A stretch of 64,000 nt of DNA from Bradyrhizobium canariense (GCF_900105125.1 NZ_LT629750.1:806001-870000), one strand, 5' to 3'. Positions 42,506 through 52,228 are shown, counted from the first letter of the stretch. Notes: generated by a model from the sequence alone, not told the origin. Numbers and translations are program-made.

Positions 42506-43990
42506 ATGAATGTTGCCGTCAAACCATCCAATCTGATCAAGGGCGCTACCGGTGACTGGGAAATCGTCATCGGCATGGAAGTTCACGCCCAGGTCACATC
42601 GAATTCAAAGCTGTTCTCCGGCGCATCGACGGAATTCGGTGGCGAGCCGAACTCGCATGTCTCGCTGGTCGATGCGGCGATGCCGGGCATGCTGCCCGTG
42701 ATCAATGAAGAGTGCGTCAGGCAGGCGGTTCGCACCGGTCTTGGGCTGAACGCGCAGATCAATCTGCGTTCGGTGTTCGATCGCAAGAACTATTTCTACC
42801 CGGACCTGCCGCAGGGCTATCAAATCAGCCAGTACAAGTCGCCGATCGTGGGCGAGGGCGAGGTGATCGTTGAGTTGGCCGGGGGAGAGACCGTAGCGGT
42901 CGGGATCGAGCGGCTGCATCTGGAGCAGGATGCCGGCAAGTCGCTGCACGACCAGAGCCCGACCTTGTCGTTCGTGGACCTCAACCGCTCCGGCGTTGCC
43001 CTGATGGAGATCGTCTCGAAACCGGACATCCGCTCGTCCGAGCAGGCGAAAGCGTATGTGACAAAGCTGCGCTCGATCCTGCGCTATCTCGGCACCTGCG
43101 ATGGCGACATGGAGAAGGGATCCTTGCGCGCCGACGTCAACGTCTCCGTGCGCAAGCCGGGCGGGCCGCTCGGCACCCGCTGCGAGATCAAGAACATGAA
43201 CTCGATCAGCTTTATCGGCCAGGCGATCGAGTATGAGGCGCGGCGTCAGATCGAAATCATCGAGGACGGCGGTGTCATCGACCAGGAAACGCGGCTGTTC
43301 GATCCCGGCAAGGTCGAGACCCGTTCGATGCGCTCCAAGGAAGAGGCGCACGACTATCGTTATTTCCCGGATCCCGATCTGCTGCCGTTGGAATTCAGCG
43401 GCGCCTATGTGGCCAATCTGAAGGCCGGGCTGCCGGAATTGCCGGACCAGAAGCGGGCTCGCTTCATCGCCGAGTTCGGACTTTCGCCCTACGACGCCAG
43501 CGTGCTGGTGGCGGAGCGCGAGAGCGCCGAGTTCTATGAGACCGTGCTGTCGGCGCTCGCCGACAGGAAGCGTGACGGCAAACTCGCTGCCAACTGGGTG
43601 ATCAACGAGCTGTTCGGGCGTCTCAACAAGGAAGGCCGCGACATATCGGCCTCGCCAGTGTCGGCGGCACAGCTTGCCGCCATCGTTGATCTGATCGGTG
43701 AGGGCACCATCTCCGGCAAGATCGCCAAGGATCTGTTCGAGATCGTCTGGCAGGAGGGCGGCGATCCCCGTGCGCTGGTCGAAGCGCGCGGCATGAAGCA
43801 GGTCACCGATCTCGGCGCGATCGAGAAGGTGGTCGACGATATCGTCGCCGCGAATCCGGACAAGGTCGCGCAGGCCCGAGCCAAGCCGCAGCTGATCGGC
43901 TGGTTCGTGGGTCAGGTGATGAAGTCATCCGGCGGCAAGGCCAATCCGCAAGCCGTGAACGATCTGCTCAAGGCCAAACTTGGCATCTGA
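42506..43990 (+). CDS. gatB: Asp/Glu-tRNA(Asn/Gln) amidotransferase subunit B
   Basis: The 494-residue protein begins [20 protein letters not shown] and contains [23 protein letters not shown] [30 protein letters not shown] [13 protein letters not shown] and the C-terminal YqeY-like tail ([20 protein letters not shown]). It is the kinase/transamidase subunit that activates the tRNA-bound Glu or Asp. ATG 42506 is preferred over TTG 42500. It completes GatCAB. Confidence 0.97.
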   Translation: MNVAVKPSNLIKGATGDWEIVIGMEVHAQVTSNSKLFSGASTEFGGEPNSHVSLVDAAMPGMLPVINEECVRQAVRTGLGLNAQINLRSVFDRKNYFYPDLPQGYQISQYKSPIVGEGEVIVELAGGETVAVGIERLHLEQDAGKSLHDQSPTLSFVDLNRSGVALMEIVSKPDIRSSEQAKAYVTKLRSILRYLGTCDGDMEKGSLRADVNVSVRKPGGPLGTRCEIKNMNSISFIGQAIEYEARRQIEIIEDGGVIDQETRLFDPGKVETRSMRSKEEAHDYRYFPDPDLLPLEFSGAYVANLKAGLPELPDQKRARFIAEFGLSPYDASVLVAERESAEFYETVLSALADRKRDGKLAANWVINELFGRLNKEGRDISASPVSAAQLAAIVDLIGEGTISGKIAKDLFEIVWQEGGDPRALVEARGMKQVTDLGAIEKVVDDIVAANPDKVAQARAKPQLIGWFVGQVMKSSGGKANPQAVNDLLKAKLGI

Positions 43991-44555
43991 GTGACGTGCG
44001 ATGTCGTGCCCGGCATTGTCGGCGCGTCGTCGATCAAGACGCGTAAGCGAGCATTGTTCGCCGCCGAACGAGCGGTGGTTCACCGCCGCGCCGGGAAATC
44101 GTGCCCACGAATCGGCGGTCACGATTCGAGCAAAAAACCGGTTTGGGCCAGCACCGATGAGACGCGATGGCCGGAAACGCGAAAATTTTTTCATTGCCAA
44201 AAATGGCGACTCAGAGTCCGCGCAACGTGCTTTGAGCCGGTATCGGTGAGTCGCGATGGCCGCGACGATGCGATGATCGTCGGATACGCGAATTAAGGAA
44301 ACGCCTGCGGCACAGGCATTTCCTTCGATATTGACAAATGCAAGTGTCGCGTTTTCGCCCACTACTCGCATCGTTGCGCGTGAGTATTGGTGTGTTGCCG
44401 ATCCGCCCGCGTCGCGCGCTCTGCCATTCGGGCGTCAACACTTCCTTAAGGCGGACGCTGTTTTTTCCAATGTGTTGGTGTATTCGGGATGTAGTGCATT
44501 TCGATTCCCGAGTGCACGCAGCGATTAAGCCATCTCACTACATCAGGAGGGCAAC
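43991..44555. other. Gene-free stretch with hairpin and degenerate repeats
   Basis: No convincing gene is seen in these 565 bases. Two related segments (GATGAGACGCGATGGCCG near 44155 and GGTGAGTCGCGATGGCCG near 44247) and the hairpin at 44295-44325 are present. The 3' part is AT-richer than the coding DNA around it and leads to the strong ribosome site of the Lys-rich gene at 44556. A promoter or small RNA may lie here. Confidence 0.5.
44295..44325. other. Stem-loop in the gatB downstream region
   Basis: AAGGAAACGCCTG pairs with CAGGCATTTCCTT (one G-T pair) across CGGCA, a 13-bp stem. No T-run follows, so it is not a classical terminator. It could be part of a small RNA or protect a 3' end. 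Confidence 0.45.
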
Positions 44556-44648
44556 ATGGCCAAGAAAGCGAAGAAGGCGAAGAAAGCGAAGAGCGCAGTG
44601 AAGAAGACTGCGAAGAAGACCCGCAAGGTCGCGAAGAAGAAGAAGTAA
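44556..44648 (+). CDS. 30-residue Lys/Ala-rich basic protein
   Basis: AGGAGGGCAAC precedes ATG 44556. The peptide MAKKAKKAKKAKSAVKKTAK continues KTRKVAKKKK: 17 Lys or Arg and no acidic residue. It resembles the C-terminal tails of histone H1-like proteins and the Lys/Ala tail of topA in this window. It may be a nucleoid-associated or RNA-binding peptide. Very short, but the ribosome site is among the best in the window. Confidence 0.7.
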   Translation: MAKKAKKAKKAKSAVKKTAKKTRKVAKKKK

Positions 44649-44689
44649 ATCTCGCTTAAGAAATTGCCGGCGGCTTGATGCCGGCGACG

Positions 44690-45091
44690 TCACCAGAACC
44701 CCAGGACAGTCTGTTTCTCGAAACGGATCTCATCCAGAGGCTCTGTCGACGAAAGAGGGTGTCGGCGAGACATCAGGTCAAACGGCTGGATCGTTCTTTC
44801 GAGGAGTTCGCTCCGAGAAGCCCGGTCCGGCAGAAGAAACAAGTTTTCTTCGTTCGGTGCGGATCTGTGGTCCGCAATTTCATCGGGCTCAAAGCCCAAG
44901 GTGAAATCTGGTCCTGACGTGTTCGCCGACGCCCTCGTTCCCATCGGCGCCCAACCGGGCGCTCTGATTTCCAACATCCCCAAAATTCGGTTGGCCGTCC
45001 GCGTCCCGCGCGGGAAGGACAGCACGTCTGTCGCAGTTGTCGTGCCGTCGCTCCCGGCTTGACCTGCGAACACCTGCCGCCGCGCCGGCAC
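44690..45091 (-). CDS. Hypothetical protein, doubtful
   Basis: The 133-residue frame starts at GTG 45091 and ends just after the Lys-rich gene on the opposite strand. The segment FEPDEIADHRSAPNEENLFL and LLERTIQPFDLMSRRHPLSS looks protein-like, but codon usage is flatter than in the neighbours and no family is recognised. It may be a decayed or recently acquired gene, or chance. Confidence 0.3.
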   Translation of the reverse strand: MPARRQVFAGQAGSDGTTTATDVLSFPRGTRTANRILGMLEIRAPGWAPMGTRASANTSGPDFTLGFEPDEIADHRSAPNEENLFLLPDRASRSELLERTIQPFDLMSRRHPLSSTEPLDEIRFEKQTVLGFW

Positions 45092-45389
45092 AAGCCGGGG
45101 ACTGCGACTGCCGCGAATGGTTATCGTTTCGCGAAACGGCAGGGTAAACCGAATTTCTCCATCAGGCAGTAACCGGCGCCAAATGGGCGTTTTTGCGATT
45201 TCCCGGCGTGCCGGCCGAAATCGCGTTCACATTCGATTCATCCCGATACTTAAACTGCCCTTCAAATTTGATGGGCATGGTCATCCCAACAAGCCGGCAA
45301 ACGGCGTGGGGAATATCGGGACGTTTCAAACAGTGGACAGGGGCCGCGCTCGGCAACGGGGCGGCGCAAAAATCAAAAGGAGATGACGG

Positions 45390-45656
45390 ATGTTTCAGGG
45401 GCACATCGATCTGGACATGGCTACACCGGTGGCGGCGAGCGCGATCCCGGACGTGCTGTTCGAGCGCGGCCTGTATTGGGCCAGCGGGCGTTCCGGCGTG
45501 GTCAATCTGGTCGCAGCGCATAAGTGGTTTAACCTCGCAGCCCTGAAAGGCCGCAGTGATGCGATTCCGCTGCGCCGCGAGGTCGCCGAGTTGATGTCAG
45601 AGGTCGAGATCGCTACCGCCCAGCGCGAAGCCCGGGCCTGGATGACGGCGCACTGA
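45390..45656 (+). CDS. Sel1-repeat-like small protein
   Basis: The 88-residue protein has LFERGLYWASGRSGVVNLVA, AHKWFNLAALKGRSDAIPLR and EIATAQREARAWMTAH, a single Sel1-like repeat as found in short Rhizobiales proteins. AAGGAGATGACGG precedes ATG 45390. Sel1 repeats mediate protein contacts. It is an isolated gene upstream of the TPR glycosyltransferase. Confidence 0.82.
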   Translation: MFQGHIDLDMATPVAASAIPDVLFERGLYWASGRSGVVNLVAAHKWFNLAALKGRSDAIPLRREVAELMSEVEIATAQREARAWMTAH

Positions 45657-45850
45657 TCCGCACCCGGGAGCAGGCGTTCGGCCTTCGGGCCGGTCGATGC
45701 TCCCCATGGTTCGATTGGCGGACAGGCGGAAAGCGAAGCCGTCCGCATTTTATCATCAGGCTGGGGAATTCCCGCCTGCCGGGGATCCTGACAGCGGGCA
45801 GGCAGCAGCCGCGGCTGGTATCCGCGGCTACATTCTGTTACGCGACTTTC

Positions 45851-48547
45851 ATGTCGAACCGTGACGAAGCCCAGAGCCTGCAACTGGCTTTCTCGCTGCA
45901 CAGAAGCGGAAAATTCGCCGAAGCCGCGAAGCTTTATCGCAAAATCATCAAGCGCAATCCGAGAGAATCCAACGCGCTTCATTCGCTTGGGATTATCGAG
46001 GCGGCGGACGGCAATCTGGGTGAAGCCGCGCGGCTGATGGCTCGTTCGCTGTCCGTTCAGACGACAAACGTCCAGTTCATGCAGAACTACGCCACGGTGC
46101 TGTGCCAGCTCGGCGATTTCGAAACCGCGGGCGGGGTGTGCCTGAAGGGTTTGGAGATAGAGGGCGCGAACGCCTATCTGCTCTACGTCGCCGCCGGCGC
46201 GCTGCTCAAACAAAATCGATTGCAGGACTCGCTTTCGACCTTCGACAGGCTTCTTTCGCGGGAGCCCAATCATGTCGCGGCGATTACCGAGCGCAGTTCC
46301 GTTCTGCTGGCATTGAAGCAACACGATGCGGCGCTGGCTGGCATCGACAGGGCGCTCGCGCTTGATCCGCAATATGCGGAAGCTCATTTGAACAGGGCTG
46401 TGCTGTACGGCCAGCTCAAGCGCCATGACGAGGCGCTTGCTTCCTTTGACAAGGCGCTGAGGCTCAATCCGAACCTGGCGGACGCCTGGCTGGGCCTTGG
46501 CAACGTCCTGTTCGAGCTCGAGCGCTTTGACGACGCTCTTGTTGCATATGACAGGGCTCAGGCACTCAGGACCAATCTGGATGAGGCCTGGCTCGGTCGC
46601 GGCAATGTCTTCTACGAGCTGCGCCGCTATTCCGAGGCTTCGTTGGCCTACGATAAGGCGCTCGCGCTCAGGCCCGGATCGGCTGAGGGTTGGGTCGGCC
46701 GTGGCAACGTGGCACGCGAGCTCAAACAATATGAGGCCGCGCTGGCCTGCTTCGACAAGGCCCTCGCACTTGACGCAGGAGCCGCCGCGGCCTGGCTTGG
46801 CCGGGGCAATGTATTTCTGGAATTGCTGCGGCACGAGGAAGCGCTCGCGGCCTTCGACGCGGCGCTCGCAGCCAAAGCGGGATCCGTCGAAGCGTGGCTT
46901 GGCCGGGGCAACGCCTTGCTGCGGCTCAAGCGGTTCGATGAGGCGTTTGCGGCTTACGACAACGACCCGGGGCTTGCGGAAGCCTGGGTCGGCCTCGGCA
47001 ACGTGTTCTATGAGCTGCGCCGCTATCGGGAGGCGGTGTCCGCCTATGATCAGGCTATCGCGCTCAAGCCGGGGCTCGCGGAGGCCTGGAACGGGCGTGC
47101 CAACATGCTGCGCGAGTTCAAGCAATATGACGAGGCGCTGATTGCCTATGACAAGACGCTATCCCTGCGGCCGGGCCTAACAGGCGCGGAAAGCGCCCGC
47201 ATCAACGTCAAGAATTGCGTCTGCAACTGGGCAGGATGGGATGCCGATTGCGCGCGCCTGATTTCATCGGTCAAGAGCGGCAGCATGAACGCCGGGCCGT
47301 TCGAATTTCTTGCGGTCCCGTCTACAGCTCAAGACCAGCTTGACTGCGCGAAGTCCTGGATCAAGGTGATGTATCCGCCATCCCGTGAACGGCTTTGGCA
47401 GGGCGAGCGCTACGTTCACGATCGGATTCGCATCGCCTATCTGTCTTCCGACTTTCGCGAACATCCGGTTGCCCAGCTCACCGCCGGATTGTTCGAGCAC
47501 CATGACAAATCAAGGTTCGAGATCACCGCGATATCCTGGGAGCGGAGTGACAATTCGGAGCTGCGCAAACGGCTGGAGGCTTGCTTCGAGCGATTTATCG
47601 ACGTCGAGACGCACAGCGACGACGAGGTCGCTCGCCTCATCAAGTCGCTGGAAATCGATATCGTGGTTGATTTGACCGGTCTTACAAAGCTCTCGCGGAC
47701 GAACATCGTCGCGCGGCGGCCGTCGCCCATTCAGGTGAATTATCTGGGTTATCCCGGAACCATGGGCGCCGAATACATGGATTACATCATCGCCGACCCA
47801 ACCCTGATCCCGCCATCGCATCAAGACGCTTATATGGAGAAGATCGTTCGTCTTCCCCATAGCTATATGCCGCACGATGATACGTGCCGCCGGATCTCGG
47901 ACCGATCCCTTGCGCGCGCCGATTTCGGACTGCCGGCGAGCGGCTTCGTTTTTTGCTGCTTCAATAATTCCTACAAGCTGAATCCGCGTCTGTTTCGATC
48001 ACGGATGAAACTCTTGAAGGCGGTCGATCGCAGCGTTTTGTGGCTGTCTGAAAACAATGCTTCGGCCGTCAAAAACCTGCGAGCGGAAGCTACTGCTGCG
48101 GGCGTCGATCCCGATCGGCTAGTGTTTGCCGGTCGCCTGCCATCGGCGCCCGACCATATGGCGCGCCATCGTTTGGCGGATCTGTTTCTGGATACGTTGC
48201 CGTACAACGCTCACACCACGGCGAGCGATGCTCTATGGGCAGGTTTGCCCGTGTTGACGCAACTAGGCGAGACGTTCGCGGGCAGGGTGGCTGCGGGTCT
48301 GCTGACCGCGCTCGATTTGCCGGAACTGATCGCTGAGACGCAGGAGCAATTTGAAAGCATCGCGATCGAACTCGCGACTAGGCCGGATGCATTGGCCGCG
48401 ATTAAAGCCAAGCTTGCGCAAAATCGTTTGACCAGGCCGCTATTCAATACAGAGCTCTATACGCGTCATATCGAAAGCGCTTACACGACGATGTATGCGC
48501 GCCATCAAAGCGGTCTTCTTCCTGACCATATTGATGTCCCGCAATAG
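45851..48547 (+). CDS. TPR-containing O-GlcNAc-transferase-like glycosyltransferase (GT41)
   Basis: The 898-residue protein has about a dozen TPR repeats (residues 10-440, e.g. AWLGRGNVFYELRRYSEASL) and a GT41 catalytic region: VHDRIRIAYLSSDFREHPVA, SPIQVNYLGYPGTMGAEYMD and LDTLPYNAHTTASDALWAG, with UDP-binding FAGRVAAGLL. Bacterial GT41 enzymes of this SPINDLY/OGT type glycosylate proteins or adhesins. One TPR near residue 370 is 30 residues long instead of 34 (AAYDNDPGLAEAW). No ribosome site is obvious at ATG 45851, but the frame and TPR register fit. The acceptor is unknown. Confidence 0.9.
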   Translation: MSNRDEAQSLQLAFSLHRSGKFAEAAKLYRKIIKRNPRESNALHSLGIIEAADGNLGEAARLMARSLSVQTTNVQFMQNYATVLCQLGDFETAGGVCLKGLEIEGANAYLLYVAAGALLKQNRLQDSLSTFDRLLSREPNHVAAITERSSVLLALKQHDAALAGIDRALALDPQYAEAHLNRAVLYGQLKRHDEALASFDKALRLNPNLADAWLGLGNVLFELERFDDALVAYDRAQALRTNLDEAWLGRGNVFYELRRYSEASLAYDKALALRPGSAEGWVGRGNVARELKQYEAALACFDKALALDAGAAAAWLGRGNVFLELLRHEEALAAFDAALAAKAGSVEAWLGRGNALLRLKRFDEAFAAYDNDPGLAEAWVGLGNVFYELRRYREAVSAYDQAIALKPGLAEAWNGRANMLREFKQYDEALIAYDKTLSLRPGLTGAESARINVKNCVCNWAGWDADCARLISSVKSGSMNAGPFEFLAVPSTAQDQLDCAKSWIKVMYPPSRERLWQGERYVHDRIRIAYLSSDFREHPVAQLTAGLFEHHDKSRFEITAISWERSDNSELRKRLEACFERFIDVETHSDDEVARLIKSLEIDIVVDLTGLTKLSRTNIVARRPSPIQVNYLGYPGTMGAEYMDYIIADPTLIPPSHQDAYMEKIVRLPHSYMPHDDTCRRISDRSLARADFGLPASGFVFCCFNNSYKLNPRLFRSRMKLLKAVDRSVLWLSENNASAVKNLRAEATAAGVDPDRLVFAGRLPSAPDHMARHRLADLFLDTLPYNAHTTASDALWAGLPVLTQLGETFAGRVAAGLLTALDLPELIAETQEQFESIAIELATRPDALAAIKAKLAQNRLTRPLFNTELYTRHIESAYTTMYARHQSGLLPDHIDVPQ

Positions 48548-48950
48548 ATTTTGTGCGGGGTGATTTCGGAAATCGGGATCGAGGCGGGCATATGAGCGGT
48601 CGGATCACCGATCGCGCAGCGGTGGCTTGAGGACAAGTCTCGGCGCGTCGGGATAGGTGGACTCGCCCTGGCGTCGATACAGCAGCGACTTCACAGGAGC
48701 GGGCTTTCCAGGATCGGCTGCATCGCAAGCTCTGAAGGCATTCCGAATTACTATAAAATTACGAGGGCAGGAAATTATTAACCACGTTATGCCTACGATT
48801 ACAGGGTGCGCTGTCAGTAAATCGCGCGAGCCAACTGAAACTCGCTGCTGCTCAACTTCGCGACTGAGTCGCTGTGTCTCTTGCCTTCGCGCCTGAATGC
48901 AGTTCAGCAGTGCGTCTATAAATCTTGTCGCTTGATGACGGGAGAGAATT
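48548..48950. other. Gene-poor stretch after the glycosyltransferase
   Basis: No supported gene. A minus-strand frame ending at 48605 has a protein-like C-terminus (SLLYRRQGESTYPDAPRLVL), but its upstream part is unlike coding sequence and lacks a start with a ribosome site. It could be the tail of a decayed gene. The centre (48750-48790) is AT-rich. Confidence 0.45.
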
Positions 48951-49103
48951 ATGGATTGCGTGATGTTCGTACTGTTCAGCAGTGCCGCAATAGTCCTGAT
49001 CGCGGTCGGCTCGCGGGATCGGTGGCTTAACACCGAAGGCCTGCCAGAAGACGTTACCGCGGGCGAAGGTATGACCCGGACACCGATAGGGTTCGGCTCT
49101 TAA
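48951..49103 (+). CDS. 50-residue membrane peptide, hypothetical
   Basis: GGGAGAGAATT precedes ATG 48951. The peptide MDCVMFVLFSSAAIVLIAVG is one hydrophobic helix, followed by SRDRWLNTEGLPEDVTAGEG and a short tail. The good ribosome site and membrane helix support it; there is no family evidence. It lies in gene-poor DNA before a transposase remnant. Confidence 0.45.
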   Translation: MDCVMFVLFSSAAIVLIAVGSRDRWLNTEGLPEDVTAGEGMTRTPIGFGS

Positions 49104-49208
49104 ACAAAAAGACATTCCGCCGCGTCGTTCATCGATCGCGCGTTAGCTTTCGTTTTCCCCAAGGATGGTCCTTGCGACTAGCCCTTAATCGCCAGAGCAG
49201 ACAGCGCG

Positions 49209-49440
49209 GCGCGCCTCTGCCTGCATCGCGAGCGGATCAACATCTCAACTGTGCTCGCCGGCCAAAAGCTCGGCATCAAGGAGGTCGACGACGGCATTTG
49301 GCTCGCTAGCTTCCGGCACTGTGATCTCGGATATTTCGACCTGGAGCAGAAAACCTTGCAGCCCCTCGACAACCCGTTCGGCACGAGGTTGTCACCCATG
49401 TCTCAGGTACGTTCCGTTACCCATGTCTCCGGGCCGGACA
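49209..49440 (+). pseudogene. 3' remnant of an IS481-like transposase
   Basis: The frame reads RLCLHRERINISTVLAGQKL, GIKEVDDGIWLASFRHCDLG and LEQKTLQPLDNPFGTRLSPM, the C-terminal end of DDE integrase-type transposases common in Bradyrhizobium. Upstream of 49209 the homology stops. After SPM the pattern CCCATGTCTC, GTTACCCATGTCTCC and CCGGACACA resembles the element's right end. Only the last ~65 residues survive, directly next to tRNA-Ser. Confidence 0.75.
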
Positions 49441-49449
49441 CACGAAAAC

Positions 49450-49543
49450 TGGCGGAGACGGAGGGATTCGAACCCTCGATAGGGCTTTACAACCCTATAA
49501 CGGTTTAGCAAACCGCCGCCTTCAGCCACTCGGCCACATCTCC
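49450..49543 (-). tRNA. tRNA-Ser (anticodon GCU)
   Basis: On the minus strand the 94 bases start GGAGATGTGGCCGAGTGG and end CGTCTCC-G-CCA. The 7-bp acceptor stem GGAGATG/CGTCTCC, with one G-T pair, is formed. The anticodon loop TTGCTAA sits between CGGTT and AACCG, giving anticodon GCU for AGC/AGU serine codons. The T-loop GGTTCGAATCC and the long variable arm ATAGGGTTGTAAAGCCCTAT are typical of tRNA-Ser. CCA is encoded. Confidence 0.97.
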
Positions 49544-50425
49544 AGCAAGGCCGATATGCCCGACACGGCGGCGAGCCGCAAGCGGCAGATTTAAGGCTGC
49601 CAGATTCCCGGCCGATTTAAAGACTTATATAGAGGCTCGAGGGCCGAACTTGTGGCGCTCAGGCGAATCCCCGGGAAAACCATGTTCGGTACCGCCTGCG
49701 CTCGGATTTCGTCGCACGGACGTCCTGACGCCGCCAAGGATCGTTCACGCCGGCTTTCGGGATTTTCTGGCCGCGCCAGTTGGTTCGATTGTTTTTGGCT
49801 GGCGCCCCGGGGCTGCCGGTGCCGCCCGATGAGATTGCTTCGGGCTGCCGAGCAAAACAGGGGATCACTGTGCCAATTCATGGCCCGCCACGCTCGCTAT
49901 ATAAAGACGAGCTGGTAGCTCCGGGCTCCGCCGACGTCCAACATTCGACGAATCCCGGCATTTCCCCGGGGATATTTGAGTGCGCGGAAACCGTTTCGGT
50001 CGTTCGATTCGGTCCCACTCGATGTGAGGTGGGCGCAAGCCGCCGAGGCGGCCTCTCTGGCGACGATCCAAGGGCAAGGTCGGCCTGTTTCAAAACTGTC
50101 ATAAAAAACAAATACTTGCGGCGAATGCACAAGCGCAACTACGTGCTATTTGTGCAACACCCGTCCAAAAACCGAATATCGCAGCCGCTCTGAAGCGGTT
50201 CCTTTGTTGCGAACGAAGGAGCCTTCGGTAATTGTGATGGTGCGACGGAGGGGGGCATCCCGAGGTCGTCCCGTTTTAGGTGGTTCGCTTCAGTCACTCG
50301 CGCACGCGGGTGTGTCCGAAGGCGCGAAGCGACTAGGCGGGTTTCAAGGGACAAGGGAACCAACCCCAGGGTGTTTTCACCCAGCGGATCCGGAACCCTC
50401 CCTGTAGAGCAACTTGGAGGTTAAC
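49544..50425. other. Long non-coding region upstream of the porin gene
   Basis: About 880 bases without a supported gene; short frames on both strands lack ribosome sites and family features. The last 250 bases probably hold the porin promoter and a leader with small hairpins (GGGTG-TTTT-CACCC near 50371, GAAGGAGCCTTC near 50216). The region before it may include debris of the transposable element. Confidence 0.5.
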
Positions 50426-52033
50426 ATGAAGATGGTTAAGAGGCTCGTCCTCGCAACGGCGGCTGGCTTTGTCGCTGTGGGCGGGGCGCAGGCAGCTGAC
50501 CTTCCCGTAAAGGCCAAAGCGGTCGAATACGTGAGGGTGTGTTCCCTGTACGGTGCAGGATTCTACTACATTCCGGGCACTGACACCTGCATCAAGATCG
50601 GTGGTTATCTGCGCATTGACAGCGATTTCAATGCCGGCGTTTACGACCAGCCGGCGTGGAGCAGCGATCTGGGTAACGGCGATCGCTATCGCAACGCCTT
50701 CTCGGAGCGTTCGCGTTTTGCTTTGACGGTTGATACCCGCACTGCGTCTGAATACGGCGTGGTCCGCACCTTCGCCCAGGGCGACTTCCAGTTCGATACC
50801 CTTGGCGGCAGCACCTCCAACCCGACGGCCCTGTCCTCGAACCTCGGCAACAACACTTCGTCGATCCTGGGAACACCGGGCGGCGGCTATGTCGCGGTTG
50901 AATACGTCTTCATCCAGTTCGCCGGGTTCACCTTCGGTAAGTCTTCCTCGGCCTATTCGACGCCCTGGAATGGTTATCCGGGCAACAACTCGTCGTTCTT
51001 GATCGGTGGCAATGACACCGTCACCGGCGTGAACAACATCCAGTACACCGCTCAGTTCGGTAACGGCGTGTCGGCCAGCATCGGTCTCGATGATCCGAGC
51101 GCATTCAACCGTACCTCGGTTTACAACCTCTCGACCGGTGCCAGCGCTGGCTTGCTGCCGGGCGGCATCGGTGCCACCGGCACTGGGAGCAACGCCTATG
51201 GCGGTGTGAACATGCCGGACGTCGTCGCCAACATCAAGGTCGACCAGGCCTGGGGTCTCTTCCAGTTGTCGGGTGCGTTGCATGAAGTTGACGCTTCGTA
51301 CAACACACTCGCCGGCTCTGGCTTGACGCCTGCGGATGCGGTTGCGTCGACGACTGCGTCGATGCTCAGCGGTCACCCCGACACCAAATACGGTGGCTCG
51401 GTGATGGCAGCGTTGCAGATCAAGAACATCCCGACCGGTCCGGGCGACGACATCAAGTTCGATGCGACTTGGGCGAAGGGTGACACGAAGAACGTGATCT
51501 CCACCAGCGCAAGCTCCCCGAGCTTCGCGATGTTCGGTGGCGTTCCGGGTCAGCTCGGTTCTTCCGGTACCATGGCCTTCGGTGCGACCACGGACGGTGT
51601 TTATCTTCCGACCTCGGCCGGCGGCGACGGATCGATCCATCTGACGACGGCGTATGGTGTTCGCGGTGCGTTCAACCACAACTGGGATCCATACTGGTCG
51701 AGCAGCTTGTTCGGCGGCATGGGCTGGGTGCAGTATGACGGAACCGCAAAGGCTGAGTATTGCGCGGCCTTCTTCGCGAGCAACCCGACTGCTGGCGGCG
51801 GCGTACATTGCGATCCGAACTTCTCGATGTCGGAACTTGGTTTCATCACCCGGTGGACTCCCGTCAAGAACTTGACGTTCTCGGCAGAAACGATCTGGGC
51901 TCACTTGAACACCAGCTTCTCGGGAACCACCACAGCAGCGTTCTCTCCGGGAGCTCCGTTGCAGACTGGCGCTTACACGTTCAAGAGCCAGGACACGGTG
52001 TCCCTCAACTTCCGCGTTCAGCGCAACTTCTGA
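50426..52033 (+). CDS. Porin (porin_2 family)
   Basis: The 535-residue protein has a signal peptide (about 1-25, MKMVKRLVLATAAGFVAVGG then AQA). The mature start ADLPVKAKAVEYVRVCSLYG and CIKIGGYLRIDSDF is the hallmark of Rhizobiales porin_2 proteins. Alternating beta strands end in RVQRNF with the C-terminal Phe needed for outer-membrane insertion. A short CSLYG/DTCIKIGG Cys pair is present. GGAGG precedes ATG 50426. A strong terminator follows. It is a trimeric general outer-membrane channel. Confidence 0.96.
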   Translation: MKMVKRLVLATAAGFVAVGGAQAADLPVKAKAVEYVRVCSLYGAGFYYIPGTDTCIKIGGYLRIDSDFNAGVYDQPAWSSDLGNGDRYRNAFSERSRFALTVDTRTASEYGVVRTFAQGDFQFDTLGGSTSNPTALSSNLGNNTSSILGTPGGGYVAVEYVFIQFAGFTFGKSSSAYSTPWNGYPGNNSSFLIGGNDTVTGVNNIQYTAQFGNGVSASIGLDDPSAFNRTSVYNLSTGASAGLLPGGIGATGTGSNAYGGVNMPDVVANIKVDQAWGLFQLSGALHEVDASYNTLAGSGLTPADAVASTTASMLSGHPDTKYGGSVMAALQIKNIPTGPGDDIKFDATWAKGDTKNVISTSASSPSFAMFGGVPGQLGSSGTMAFGATTDGVYLPTSAGGDGSIHLTTAYGVRGAFNHNWDPYWSSSLFGGMGWVQYDGTAKAEYCAAFFASNPTAGGGVHCDPNFSMSELGFITRWTPVKNLTFSAETIWAHLNTSFSGTTTAAFSPGAPLQTGAYTFKSQDTVSLNFRVQRNF

Positions 52034-52061
52034 TCCGGATTGTTTGACAACGCTCTAAAAG

Positions 52062-52095
52062 AACCCCCGGCAGGAAACTGCCGGGGGTTTTTCTT
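52062..52095 (+). terminator. Rho-independent terminator of the porin gene
   Basis: AACCCCCGGCAG pairs perfectly with CTGCCGGGGGTT across GAAA and is followed by TTTTCTTT. It lies 28 bases after the porin stop. Confidence 0.95.
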
Positions 52096-52228
52096 TGCGT
52101 TGCTTCCTGCGCTTGGGGAAGCCGTTCGGGCCATGCGCTATTGGCGGTTCAATGGCTTAGGTCATGCTCCCGAACCGGTTTGGGAACGTCACGGTTTGCA
52201 TGCGCAGGGAAGGCGAAGGGTCACGCGG

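Noticed and set aside
50333..51904. 523-codon open frame on the minus strand
   Set aside because: It is antisense to the porin gene, which has a signal peptide, a C-terminal Phe and a terminator; the frame's protein is low-complexity and Arg/Val-rich.
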